This document shows, piece after piece, positions 38,366 to 52,805 of a stretch of 64,000 bases of DNA. The first letter of the stretch is position 1. Every line of letters starts with the position of its first letter. The notes below the pieces were generated by a model, which was given only the letters and a program-made list of their open reading frames with translations, did no database searches and was not told the DNA's origin. The translations under genes were made by a program, and so were the position numbers. The DNA is from Musa acuminata AAA Group (lineage: Eukaryota > Streptophyta > Magnoliopsida > Zingiberales > Musaceae), in the NCBI RefSeq assembly GCF_036884655.1, contig NC_088340.1:9318501-9382500 (forward strand). The letters run 5' to 3'.

Positions 38366-40799
38366 CTAGTACTTGTAATCCTTCACGTACAGGCTCTCCG
38401 AGGCCGCTGCATCAGCAGCGCAGCCGGCGTACTTCCCGAGCGTCGCCTCCGAGTTGGCCTTGCACCTCGCCAGGAACGCCGCCTGGGCCGACGGCACGTT
38501 CTCCTTCTTCCCGCTCCACTTCTTGATGGTGCTCTGCTGCAGAGCCCTGCCGAAGGAGAAGGACAAGGTCCACGGCTTCAGCACCCCCAGCTTGTTCATA
38601 GCGTTAAGGTTCAGCGTTGCGTCCTCCTCGCTCTGTCCTCCCGACAGGAACACGATCCCCGGCACCGCCGGGGGCACGGTGCGGCGCAGCGCCCCCACAG
38701 TGTACTCGGCCACCACCGCCGGCGCTACCTGCACGCAGAAGAGAGGACTCAGAGATCAGCCCCGCTCGCCATGGACGTGCTGCTGCGGCCACATACGTCG
38801 CTGTTACCTTTGGGCTGTCGGAGCCGGGCGTGACCATGTTGGGCTTCAGGAGCGTGCCCTCGAGAAGCACGTGGTGGTCGTTGAGCGCCTTGTAGACGGC
38901 GGCGAGCACCGTCTCGGTGACGGCGGCGCACTTCTTGATGTCGTGGTTGCCGTCGGTGAGGATCTCCGGCTCGACGATGGGGACGAGGCCGTTCTCCTGG
39001 CAGATGATGGCATACCTGGCCAGCCCCTGGGCGTTCTGCTGGATGGCTAGCTCCGACGGCTCCGTCGGCCCGATCTTGAGTACCGCCCGCCATTTGGCGA
39101 ATCGGGCCCCGGCCTTGTAGTACTGCTGGCACCGGGCGCCCAGCGAGTCAAAGCCCTGGGTGGTTGTCTCGCCGTTGGTGCCGGCGAGCTCCACGATGCC
39201 CTTGTCCACCTTGATGCCGGGGATGACCTTGTTGTCGGCGAGGACGTCGACGAAGGGCTTGCCGGCGGAGGTCTTCTGGTACAGCGTCTCCTCGAAGAGG
39301 ATGACGCCGGAGATGGAGGGGAGGGCGTCGAAGGTGGTGAAGAGGAGCTCGCGGAGGGCCTGGCGGTTTGGCTCCGTGTTCTCCACGTTGATGCTCGACA
39401 GCCGCTTGCCGATGGTGCCGGTGCTCTCGTCGGCGGCCAGGATGCCCTTCCCGGGGGTGGCAATGTACTTGGCGGTCCGGATCAGTTCGTCTACGTGCAT
39501 GGAGAAAACTCTCGGTCACGTAATCTACGTTAAACTGCTTCACCTAATTCGGATTCGGTTTCTACTTGACCGGATCCGAGAACCCAACTATTTTTAACTC
39601 AGATTAGAGATGATAGATGATGAAATCGGTAACAAGACTCCGAATACGGTGTCTAACAATATAACAAGTATCAAAATTAGGGCACTAATAATCAACAGAT
39701 TCTAGTGTTTATAGGGCATTAATTTGACGTGTGCAGCATATATAAAGTATGGTTGGGTTGATGATGCTATATCAGCCACATGGAGTTCTTCTGTGTTTCC
39801 AGACTCAAAAGTTGGTAGATATTGTGAAAGTAGCAGATAAGCTAGTTTTTGTGCCACCCAAGTTATGGATGGCTTCACCTTATCCTAAAAAGATAAATCA
39901 TAAATGTCAACCACCAGTTGCTTTTCTTCTTTCTTTATCACAAGAAAATTTATGGATATGGAGATGTTAATGTTTTTTATTATGCCCTAATTTTTCATGT
40001 CCTTTTCAGGTTGAAGTATTGGCAGTTTCTCAAACCAATGTCTCCTTCCAACTTTTTGGCTCAACATACATGGTCTTTTTGGAAGCTCGCAATGGATAGA
40101 AAGCATGCAGATGATTTTTCATATATATATCTCAATAATTTCAAACCATTACAGTTTATTTTTTGCATGAAGATCCTTTTGCTAAAAATATATAGAAGAA
40201 GAATCTTAAGTCTAGGCAATTTCCAAGATCTGCATGAAACAATCTTATATCTAAATCTGCAGTAACAGAGGAAAAAAAACCTAATCTGAACAACATTATG
40301 TTCTGGCACAATTGCAGTTTGCAAAATCATACATGAGACACAATCCTATATCCAATTTGAGATGACAATTTAATATTAGATACTTGCATATGATTGGTTT
40401 ATGAGTTTATACCCAAGTGAGAATTTAATATCTGAGTTTGCATCGTGGCATATGTTTTTGCCATACTTTCTGACCTTACCATATCACCAGATGCAGTTTA
40501 AACTTAGAATTCTAATGTGGTTGAAATGACTCGACTGCTAGGGAAGTTCATGAAATTACAAATTGTTTATGAAGTGGTTGGATCAGGAATCAATCAGTAT
40601 GCAGTGCATGTTTACAGCAGTATCGATGGAAGCCTGTTTTCGGTACTTATCCAAAGAATTTGACATCCAGTTTTCGTCCATCTAGAGCAGTATTTGCATA
40701 ATTAAATTCTTTCCATATCAATGAGTCTCTGTTCTTGATGTAAAACAAGAATACATGGGAAGGACACTCACCTGCATACTTTCCAACGAAGGCAGACAT
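38366..40799 (-). CDS. Fructose-bisphosphate aldolase, class I, cytosolic
   Basis: The enzyme splits fructose 1,6-bisphosphate into dihydroxyacetone phosphate and glyceraldehyde 3-phosphate in glycolysis, and works in reverse in gluconeogenesis. Exons 40772-40799, 38808-39490 and 38366-38728 give 357 residues, the expected cytosolic length with no transit peptide. It starts [20 protein letters not shown] and has [17 protein letters not shown] (D30). Further conserved parts are [10 protein letters not shown] (K142, K148), VPIVEPEIL (E183, E185) and the Schiff-base lysine K225 in [16 protein letters not shown]. The third exon has [20 protein letters not shown] and [12 protein letters not shown]. 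The C-terminal tyrosine needed in this class is kept (VKDYKY). Strong GC bias in exons 2 and 3 makes long shadow ORFs in other frames. Confidence 0.97.
39491..40771 (-). other. Aldolase intron 1 (1.3 kb)
   Basis: AT-rich intron between the 28-bp first coding exon and the main exon. The donor is CAG|GTGAGT and the acceptor CACGTAG. No gene, RNA or element was recognised in it. Confidence 0.7.
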
Positions 40800-40890
40800 G
40801 GTGACCACCGAGCGGCAGAGAAGGCAGCAGCAGCGAAGGGAAGGAAATGTCCGATGGCCTCAGCTCAAAACAAACCTTTTAAGGAGACAG

Positions 40891-40899
40891 TATTTTATA
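40891..40899 (-). promoter_or_regulatory. TATA box of the aldolase gene
   Basis: The minus strand reads CTATAAAATA across this site, 92 bp upstream of the start codon, which would put transcription start near 40860 and give a leader of roughly 60 bases. Confidence 0.65.
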
Positions 40900-42328
40900 G
40901 GCACTACCAAGAGGATATTCCACAGAGGATCTGCTACCTGCGATCGACGCGTGTTTGCAGATGAACCCGGAGTGTGTTATCGTCCTTGGATAGGGAAACG
41001 GGTGGCACACTGTGGTGCTGACACCGTTCTTATCCCTCCATGCCCGTCGTGGCCAATGATTTTGAGTGGAGATGAGGAACTGCGCCCGAAGAACCATCCG
41101 TGCCAGTCCTGAGCAGACAGCTCTCCGGTGTTTGGTTCACGCTGGGTTGCGGTCGGCCATGGTTGATCCGGACGCTTGATTATGACAGACTGAAACAGGT
41201 GTCAACTTCTTGCTTGGATTAATAAGCTGAGACCCAGAATACTCCGTCCCAGTGCATGAGTTCTTCGTCATCCCTTCTTCCTCTGTAACTGTTAAGAACC
41301 ATAATGCACAGATATAAAATGTTTCAAAGATCATAATAATTTGAAGTCTCAGAATAGATTAAGTTACTGGACCATTTTCTTCTTTGGAAGAATTTATCGT
41401 CACGGCTAGAAAGAAATCCATGTCAGGTTAAGGATCAGATGATGTGTACCTTTTCTTTTGGAGGAAAAATACTGTCCCTCGTGCACTGGCATAAAGTTGC
41501 ATCCAACCAACCAGGCCTTGGAACAAGGAGAAGAGGAGCTAAAGGTACATAAATTTCTGCAGTCAGCATTAAGCTACCTGATATATTACTGGACTGCAAC
41601 ATTGCAAATGCTTCTCATTTTCTCAGGAAAACCAGTATTTCTGAAATTGAATCCATGACCAAGGCATGCGCCTCATGGTTTCTAAAATAGTAATGAGTCT
41701 GAGAGGAGACAATGAGACTGAAGGAGACGGAGAAGTTGTCTGCTACTATTTCTCTCCACCACACTTTCTCCCTCGTATGGGTTTATTTTAGACATCCTTT
41801 TCATTCCTATCCTGATTTAATGATCTATTGGTGGAATCTGTGGCTAGTTGATTAGGATGGATGCTTTGGGTCAGTGAGGTGATGAATCATCAGCTTGATG
41901 CTTCACCTCTAAGGCCATAACGATCATCATAAGAAAAACTACAGCGAATTTGGCAAGGTCATCTGGTTCTGGCAAAAGGAAAAAGACAAGCCCAGGAACA
42001 TTAACCCAGAGACGATCATCAACATTGTACCTGCTTGCACCTCCAAGTAAGTTGTTCTTATTCCAGCCGATCATCTTCCACCGAGTTGCTTTACCATCTT
42101 GTTAAATGGAGGAGATATCCTGTTCGGGTTGTCGTAGAGCTTGACCACCCTTTTTTTTTTTCTTTTTTGACCCTCGAATGCAGTGCGTGTGTGTTGATTG
42201 CCATTGCAGAGAAATCGTCCTTGAACTGAGTTGCTCGATTCGAGGAGTCCTGCAACCGAGAACATGATTGAACTGTTCCATATAATTGATATTCTCAGGG
42301 TGCTCTTTGTGATCTTGGGTTTCAATCA
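40900..42328. other. Intergenic stretch between aldolase and DUF868
   Basis: This is the divergent promoter interval of the aldolase gene (minus) and the DUF868 gene (plus). No coding exon was recognised. A CCATATAATTG sequence near 42279 could be a TATA-like element for the plus-strand gene, but this is uncertain. Confidence 0.4.
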
Positions 42329-42373
42329 ATGACTAACATAGTAGGATTGATCGTCAAAAAGATCGTACCAAAT

Positions 42374-43270
42374 ATGGAGGAGCCCGCTGCCACCGCTCAT
42401 CGTGATCCTGCAGAGGAACCAACACCGCAATGCTCAGTGATCTCCATATACCGAGCGATGGTAGGAGGCGTACCTCGAAATGTGACGGTGGTCTGGACCA
42501 AGAACCTCATGAACCACTCGCTCTCCGTCTCCATCGACAAGTCCAACGGCGAGAGCCCCTTAACGTGCAAGGTGGACCTCAAGCCATGGCCATTTTGGAG
42601 CAAGTTGAAGGGCTCCAAGTCCTTCGACGACGACAGCGAGCGCCTTGACGTCTTCTGGAACCTCCGGTCGGCGAAATTCTCCGACGGGCCCGAGCCATTG
42701 GAGAACTACTATGTCGCACTCGTCTGCGGCGAGGAAGTCGTCATGTTGCTGGGTGATCTGAAGAAGAAAGCCTACAGGAAGACCAGGTCGAGGCCCTCTT
42801 TGGAGGACGTCACGTTGCTCTCCAAGAAGGAGAACGTCTTCGGAAAGAAGTGCTTCTCGTCCAGGGTGAAGTTCGATGACCGGAAGAAGGAGCACGACAT
42901 CATCGTGGTGAACTCCATCTCAGGGCACAAGGACCCGGAGATGTGGATCAGCATCGACGGCATCGTCCTGATCCACGTGAGCAATCTGCAGTGGAAGTTC
43001 CGGGGCAACGAGACGGTGTGGGTGGAGCAGGTGCCGGTGCAGGTGTTCTGGGACGTGCACGGCTGGCTCTTCAGAGGCCCCGGATCGGGGCATGCCCTGT
43101 TCATCTTCAAGCCCGGATTGCCGGCCTCGGCAGCGGCGGGGAACCGCGGAAGCAGCGGCAAGCCGACTAGCTCCAGGCGCAACAACAGCGAGAGCTCCTT
43201 GGTCAGCAGCTGTGGTGGGGGTGGGTCTCAGGAGTTCTGCTTCTTTCTGTACGCCTGGAGGATGGACTGA
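42374..43270 (+). CDS. DUF868 family protein
   Basis: This belongs to a plant-specific family of unknown function (DUF868). One exon gives 298 residues from the ATG at 42374. An in-frame ATG at 42329 would add 15 residues (MTNIVGLIVKKIVPN); I prefer the later start because MEEP precedes a typical low-complexity lead-in. Family features: QCSVISIYRAMVGG, RNVTVVWTKNLMNHSLSVSI, CKVDLKPWPFWSKLKGSKSF, VFWNLRSAKFSDGPEPLENY and YVALVCGEEVVMLLGDLKKK. Later come the MWISIDG block and VQVFWDVHGWLF with FIFKPG. A Ser/Gly-rich linker leads to the conserved ending EFCFFLYAWRMD. It is the only secure plus-strand gene in the window. Confidence 0.93.
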   Translation: MEEPAATAHRDPAEEPTPQCSVISIYRAMVGGVPRNVTVVWTKNLMNHSLSVSIDKSNGESPLTCKVDLKPWPFWSKLKGSKSFDDDSERLDVFWNLRSAKFSDGPEPLENYYVALVCGEEVVMLLGDLKKKAYRKTRSRPSLEDVTLLSKKENVFGKKCFSSRVKFDDRKKEHDIIVVNSISGHKDPEMWISIDGIVLIHVSNLQWKFRGNETVWVEQVPVQVFWDVHGWLFRGPGSGHALFIFKPGLPASAAAGNRGSSGKPTSSRRNNSESSLVSSCGGGGSQEFCFFLYAWRMD

Positions 43271-44726
43271 GCCTGCATTCATCATCGAGGTACCTCTGCT
43301 TCAAGTTCAATAATGCACAGGTATCAAGCATGTTCTTTCTCAAAGAAGAGATGTAGGTAGGCTGAGATTGTAGCTTTTCTTATGTAAACAGGGTCTCAAC
43401 CCAAAGATGTGTCTGCATGATTTTGATACACCTATTCATTAAAGCCACAGATCTTTAAATTTCGGACACAAGATTCTACTTCTGTTGTTGCCATCAACAA
43501 AAGCATGACTTTGGCACAACAACATCATCTGCCAAAGCATTTAAAGAGCTTAATAATGTTCAAATTAATACTACGGTTCTTTGTATCATCAAATCTAAAG
43601 AGCTTAATAATGTTCAAAACTACTTCTGTACAGTTTAGTGCTGAAGGACTTCAACCCTAAAAACCCATCCCGTCCGTCTAAAGAGAACCAAATAGCAATC
43701 AGCTACAGGAAACCGACCCAAAATCTCGTAAGATCATATCTTCCTCTATTGATTCAACACTAAAACCTCTCCTAAAGAAGCATAATTCGGACCAGTTTAA
43801 CGCTGAAGGGCTTAATAATGTTCGACTTCTCGCGTTCGGTTTAACGCTGAAGTTCGTCAAGCGAAGAGACTTTAACCCTAAAATCTCATCCCATTCAAAC
43901 AGAACGAAATGGCAATCAGAACAAGAAACCGACCCAAAATCTCGTAAGATCGTATCTTCCTCGATTAATTCAACATAAACCCCAAATTGTTAGAAGAAAA
44001 AAAGGCCAATAAAAAATGGGGAGTGCATTCACACGCTGAAGGTGCCGGCGAACTTTTCGTTGGAGGTCGTGACGGCGGCCTCGGCTTCGAAGGCAGCGGC
44101 GGATACTGCTCACCACGCCTACGCCGTCCTCTGCATCGCCCCCCCGCTTGTCGACGCTAAGAAGATCGGAGGAGGTCGTTAGGCGCGTTCTGGTTGGGTC
44201 ATTAAGTTTCAAATAAGCAAAATTATTTATATCGTTATATATTAATATCAAATATAAATTATTTTGTAATATGTAAATGATATCAATCTTGATAATATAA
44301 AATATAAATTATTTGACTAATATATTTTTAAAAGGGATGATTTATATCGTTTATCTCTCATAAAAAAATATTTTTATTTTTATAAAAATATTCGAGTTGA
44401 TTAGTGCATTATTTATTATATATGTGATAAAAAAATCAATATAAGAGCTAATAAATATTTTTTTTATTTTTTTAAAATAATTTTGTTCTTCAAGTGATCA
44501 TTATTTCATCCTCCATGCTCATGAGAAAGAATTAATGGTACTATTTATTCATGAATCATGACATGGATTTTGGAGGCGGCTGCTGTGTTACCTCTGCAAG
44601 CAAACATTATCCTTCAGAAGGAGGATGATAAAACTCACATTGTCATGCCATTTCAAACATCATCAACTGATCGTAGCATGTCAGTCACCATATTCCTCAT
44701 CGATTTTGACTTTGACTTGACTCGGT
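43271..44726. other. Spacer with a diverged tandem duplication
   Basis: A segment near 43606-43765 is repeated near 43818-43980. Shared parts include AACCCTAAAA, CAATCAG and GAAACCGACCCAAAATCTCG. A short GC-rich patch at 44020-44190 is open in several frames on both strands and may be a coding relic that I cannot identify. The rest is AT-rich. Confidence 0.45.
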
Positions 44727-47361
<2,635 letters not shown>

Positions 47362-49465
47362 CCTTACTGCTGTGGTTCTTCCCTTCCACAAATGACATGA
47401 GATCTTCCACTACAGATCAGTGATTCTGTCGTCCTTGAACCTCAGCCTGTATGAGATGAAAATTTCAGGTCACAGATAAAGACTAATCGCTAAAGTTGTT
47501 TGATCAGCATGCACAGAACAAACTTGAAATCTCAGTATCTGATAGCAAGCAACAGAGTTTTCCTACATCTTCTTATTTTGGCTTAAAATATCAAGTCTTT
47601 TTGTATATAAGGTGCAATATATTCAATGCACTTTGGAAAATGAAACTTGTGTTCTCTGTGTTTAGTATACTGGCTCTGCTTGGGCCTTCACTTGGTAATG
47701 AGGAAATGGTATCTTTAACTTCTAAATCACTATGAACAGAGCTTAGCATAATAGCTTGGCAAAACATAGAACTATGCTACAGTTGGAAGTTCCTTGGCAC
47801 TGCTTTCTACATGAACAGGAAATCTGCTAAAGCAACAAGATTCATGTCACCTCCACCAAGGGGACATGAAGAGGTAAGTTGGTGATGAGCAAGTGGCTGG
47901 TGGCCAAACAAATTAGCCAATTCAGTGGCAGAGTCCAGCATGCTAAACACCAATATAGAACTTATTTGGGAGATATCATCTGAAGATGTTTTTGAGACCT
48001 CAGGATCCCCATAACACTGATCTTCCAAAGGATTGCAGGGCCTACCAAAAAGATTAAGGATATATGTATATATTACCTAAAGAAGCCTTAAAGCAACTAT
48101 GTATGATGAAAGGCTATCATTTACCAAACTCCAACCATAAAAGTTGAGCCACTGAACAAAAGCAACTTATAATAATTTCAGCACATAAAAAAAAGAAAGG
48201 GAGGAAAAGCTCATGATAACATGTATTTTGTGAGACTAAATTCTCATTAAAAAAGCATGATATGCTTCTTAATTAAAAGATTTTGAATAAACAGGCCTAC
48301 TAACATAATCAAGCTTTTGGAGAAATAATTTGGATAAAAAAGGCCTACTAACATAATCTCTTTCTCTTCCCTTTTTTTCCTCAAAAGAGTTGGATAAAGA
48401 AGAAATTATGTTGGGTAAACTTAGTAGGAATCATTAGTTGCTTACGCCTGAGAATCTGATACTTATCAAGTATATGATAATCCACTTTTTGTGAAGGATT
48501 ACAACATTAAGATTTTCCAAATCAGTGTATATCAACTTACCTGTTATAACCATATGAGTTATATTGTCTTCACACTAGCTGGTATATTTAAAGGGATGTC
48601 ACAGATTGATCCATTAAAACAATATCAATTCAGTAGTGAATGCTTCACTGAATGATTAATCCAGAAAAGGCACCAAATCAGTTTCACAAGAATCATAACA
48701 AAAGAAATGTTTGCTACAGGGAGATATGCTCTTTGCTAAATAGTTAGAATAACAACATATCAATGGCAAGAATGGGAAAGCTACCATTTAAATGCTGCAA
48801 ATGTTCATTCTCAGCATATCAACAGCCTGTGGCTTCAGTGCCTCTCACCAATACTGTGTAACAACAATTAGGAAATGTAGAAAAAGAAACAAATCGAAAA
48901 GAAAGATGGCAAAAAAGACAATTTCTAGAGAGAGATGAGCATGGCATGCTTCTCATTCTAGAGAGAGGTGAGGAGGTCATAGGATTCATGTTTTGTCTTC
49001 CAAGGAGCTCACCTCAAGTAAAGGGAAGTAGGTGATCTGCTGGTGGAGAAATTTTCTTTGGTCTAAACCACAACTTGCATGTAGATTATTTTCAATAGTG
49101 ACGAGTATATCAATATATCATGAACAAGTAGAGATAGATGGTGGATCCACATACATAGAGAGAGACAGAGAGAGAGGCTGGATTTTGGGTCTCTGTTTTG
49201 AAGTGTCCTAAAAAGCTTACCTCAAGAACATTGGGGATGCTAGCAGTGGAGGAAAACCCCTTTGTCACAACCCCAGCTCGTATAGATTCCTTCCAACTGA
49301 GATGAGTCATCAATATATCATTGAGGGAAAGAGAGAGAGAGATAGAGAGAGAGAGAGAGGCTAAGGTAGGTGGGATATGAGGACCGAGGAGTGCTGCCAA
49401 AGAAGAGATTCCTCTACATATATATTCTTTCAGAACATACATGGCATCTAGTTACTATGTTGGTG

Positions 49466-49502
<37 letters not shown>

Positions 49503-50376
49503 CCCTTCTAATCTAGGTAAACGGATGGGCTAATTTTTGGCTGCTAACCTGGTAAACCATGGCAAGCTTTTCAGTAGAGCAGGCAGCATCATCACTCCCT
49601 TGAAACAGCAGAGGCAGAAGAATCTTGTGGCCAATGTCTTATGATTGAAATGGAGTATTTTGTTGTGCACAAACTCCATAGTGAGATGCATCATAAGCTC
49701 ATTGAAATGCCAAAGGATGCCTCCCACTCCACCCCGACTCTCGCCTTTGGTGCTCCATGATTGAAGCCTCATGGTGGGAGCTACTCCACAAAGAGGTGGA
49801 AGAAGGAGATACCTCCACAGTGAACACCTACCGTTGTCTCCCCCACACTCCACTAACAAAGTATATTCCACGTCCCTTCCTGCTCTGAAGTTGGGATCTC
49901 GCTGTCGAGCATGTGCTGCCCTCTAAGGCGCTCTCTCCTCCCTCATCGAGATCATGGCGGCAGTCCACTTCCATTGTGATTCTTCTGGTTGAGGTTGTCT
50001 GCCGTCTCGTACAAATCTGCATCATCTTGTCTGCGCTAAATGATCAACCGGTGGCTCCCATGTTGTCTGCTCTTTTCTTCATGGAAGATAAGGCCATTAA
50101 AGCTGTAATCTGAGTCCTGACACTTTAATCCTCACTCGCAACAGTGGATGACAGCAAGAAACATCAGAGAAGGAAGAGCATGATTGTACAGAGAAAGAAC
50201 GAGATCAGTTACATGACATACACCACAGATTACAGTGTCATCCAATGTATATACACAGAGAACAAGAACTCCATGGAAAGGCACAAAGAACAGTTTCCAC
50301 CGAGATGATTAAGGAAGAAGATGAGCAGCGCTTGCGTCCTCCATGGGAGACACGGAAGAGAACCACCGCCATGTCC
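47362..50376. other. Intergenic stretch with GA microsatellites
   Basis: No gene is supported. The left part should include the NPH3 leader and promoter; a TTATATAC-like TATA lies near 47604-47611 on the minus strand. GA runs occur at about 49160-49174, 49330-49358 and 49471-49500. Two related blocks near 49010-49135 and 49215-49330 (CACCTCAAG/TACCTCAAG, GTGGAG, ATCAATATATCA) look like a diverged duplication. Minus ORFs at 49110-49442 and 49530-49871 show no family features. Confidence 0.45.
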
Positions 50377-50655
50377 CTACCGGAACTTAATTTTCTCGGC
50401 AAGCTCAGACAAGCCGGAGCCGACGGAGCCGCTGGAGTGATGGAGAGAGTTCCGGTGGAGCCTGCAGCGGAAGGACCCGGCGTGGGTGGTCGGCGAGCAC
50501 AGGCAGCTGGCTCTCTGGCTGGCTTGCTTGGTGAGCATCGGCCGGGAGTCGCCGTGGCGGGGCGAGTCGATGGCCAGTGCGGCAGCACTCTTGGCGTCCT
50601 CTGGTGATCTCTCCCTCCTGGTGTTCTTGCTAGGGTTCAGTCCTTGGGTCGCCAT
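50377..50655 (-). CDS. Small serine-rich plant protein
   Basis: A single-exon 92-residue protein starting MATQGLNPSKNTRRERSPED. The hallmark block CLCSPTTHAGSFRCRLHR, followed by a Ser/Gly-rich stretch and LAEKIKF at the end, matches a plant family annotated as serine-rich protein-related, of unknown biochemical role. No signal peptide or membrane segment is seen. The opposite strand has a 120-residue ORF (50245-50607), but it lacks any family motif. Confidence is limited by short length. Confidence 0.78.
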   Translation of the reverse strand: MATQGLNPSKNTRRERSPEDAKSAAALAIDSPRHGDSRPMLTKQASQRASCLCSPTTHAGSFRCRLHRNSLHHSSGSVGSGLSELAEKIKFR

Positions 50656-52805
50656 TTACGATGATCTACCGGTGAGGATGAAGTGGTTCCACGTTAGATT
50701 ACCAGTGTCGACTGCATTAGATCCAATGAAACTACAAACAAGATGAAGGAACAGATACCAGGAATTCTCTTGAGAGCTACAGGTGGGCGGAAATCTTTGG
50801 ATCAAAAGGGAAAGGAAATGATATGTGGATGGCCAATTAAATGGCAAGATCACAAGCTTAATAAATCCTCTGCCCAAGTAAGAAACGTTCAGCCTGGAGA
50901 GACGCATCGTTGCTTGACCTGTTCTTGCGTGGAGCATCGGAGCTAAATTGTAGGTGGGGAAGAAGCTTGCGAACACGAGAATAGGCGATGGAGTGTCAAC
51001 CGCCACGACCTCTTCTCGTGGCCACAGAACCACCAGCTTCTCCACCTCATCCCCGGGAAGTGTGGTGGCAGAAGAAGACAACGAATGCCCATCGTAAATG
51101 ATGATTAATGGCATATAATAATAATAATAATAATAATAATATCAACGAAATTAATACCTGCTATTTCTTGACTTTTACATGCTTGACTCCGAACCAACTC
51201 TGCTGTCATGTATGCTAATAGAGAAAGCTTATCCGTGTGGAAGTCGAGGAGTTTTGTTTTACCATGGATCGATCCTTCGTTCGGCCAATTGCTATGTGAC
51301 GGACCATATGATGACGACTCTTTTGAAGCGAAATGTTATTCTTTGTTGAAGGCAGAAATAGGCAAGTAAGCTAGTGAATCCGGGTTTGCCTGCATCATGC
51401 ACTGCGCAACTAAATGATTCCAATGTCGGAAGACCACGAGATGCGTCTGGCAATGTTACTCCCATCGGTTGATCTCCTGCAGGAAACCTATTTAGAATCC
51501 ATTGCAAATAAGAGAGGAAATAAACAACCAGCTGCAATTCCTGGTTAGTATCAGCCATAACATTGATAACTTCACAGGAAAACAAAAAGGATGGGTGATT
51601 TGTCCACCATGCCAAACTGGAGTTGGATTCTTCTTTCTTTATCCATGAAGAAACTTGGAATGTGTCAGCATGTCTCACAGCTTCAACTCTTTCTTTATCC
51701 ATGAAGAAACTTGGAATGTGTCAGCATGTCTCACAGCTTCAACTCTTTCTTTATCCATGAAGAAGCTTGGAATGTGTCAGCATGTCTCACAGCTTCAACT
51801 CTTTCTTTATCCATGAAGAAACTTGGAATGTGTCAGCATGTCTCACAGCTTAGCAGCAACTATACCGTAACTTGAATGGATAAAAATAAGTCACCAGATT
51901 TATGATAAAAGTCGAATAATATACTGTTTGTAAGGAAAGCAAGGCAATTGAAACAGAGAGGAATTGTGACAGCATGGCAGCTATACTGTAACTTGAATGG
52001 ATAAATAACCTCGCAAGAATTATGAACAAAGTCAAACACATGCCACACAGGTGAATCATATACTGTTGCACAGCATATCAAGTATTATAAGAAGAACAAG
52101 CCAATTGAAACAGTGTCAAGAATGCAAACCACTGTCATTGATACACCTGCGGCGCAACATAGCAGCGTTCTTTGGTAGAATGAAACCACACCAAAGATTA
52201 TTCTTGAGTATGCTATATTCGGTCGAACAAATGAGAGATAATGCCTTCTGAAAAAGGTGGGACATAATGCCTCATGAGGACCATATCTCAGGAGTAAAAA
52301 ATCCGGAAGGCAATAAACGCTTGGTATGTGCGACATTAGTGATGCAGTGATGAATGATACCGAACAAAAAATTGACGTGCTGCTATCTCAATTACACCAA
52401 ATATTATTGTTTGTTCTACATTTTTCACTATCAAAATTTACTTTACAAGCAAGGCAGCGTGATGGTGGAAGTGAAACTCAGACTGAAGTACCTTTAGCAG
52501 ATTAGAAAGTGAGAACAAGCAATTGATAAAGAATGAGCAGCAAACAACTAAAGACGAGGAACTTGAGCGGGACCACACAACTAGCATAGATTTGGTCAGT
52601 AACAGTCACAAGTATAGCCTGAACTATCAAAGTCTAGCAACTCCAACTCCCGAAGCCTTCCGTTCAGGATGGCCATCCTCTAGATATCATATATCCACTC
52701 TTTCCAATCAGGCAACTCGACACCGCATTTGAAATGTCTTCTCATTAGAATCCACCGTCGCCTTAGCACCGAGCTATGGCTTCTGTAACTTAGATTTGGC
52801 ATCTT
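50656..52805. other. Intergenic stretch with a minisatellite
   Basis: The left part is probably the leader and promoter of the serine-rich gene and includes a TAA run at 51118-51140. A 56-bp minisatellite lies at 51632-51851. It is followed by a diverged duplication of about 0.13 kb (near 51855-51960 and 51978-52120, sharing TAACTTGAATGGATAAA and CAATTGAAACAG). The right end should contain the 3' untranslated region of the GIP1-like gene. No coding exon was recognised. Confidence 0.5.
51632..51851. repeat. 56-bp minisatellite, four near-identical copies
   Basis: ATCCATGAAGAAACTTGG begins at 51641, 51697, 51753 and 51809, an exact 56-bp period. Copies differ by only about one base (GAAGC in the third), so the expansion is recent. 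The period is not a multiple of three. Confidence 0.95.

Noticed and set aside
38264..39543. Several long ORFs in other frames over the aldolase exons
   Set aside because: They are shadows of the GC-biased aldolase coding sequence; the minus frame with conserved active-site residues is the real gene.
42397..43285. Minus-strand ORFs opposite the DUF868 gene
   Set aside because: Antisense shadows of a GC-rich exon; the plus frame has all the family blocks.
50245..50607. 120-residue plus-strand ORF
   Set aside because: It is antisense to the serine-rich gene, whose minus frame carries the CLCSPTTHAGSFRCR family block.
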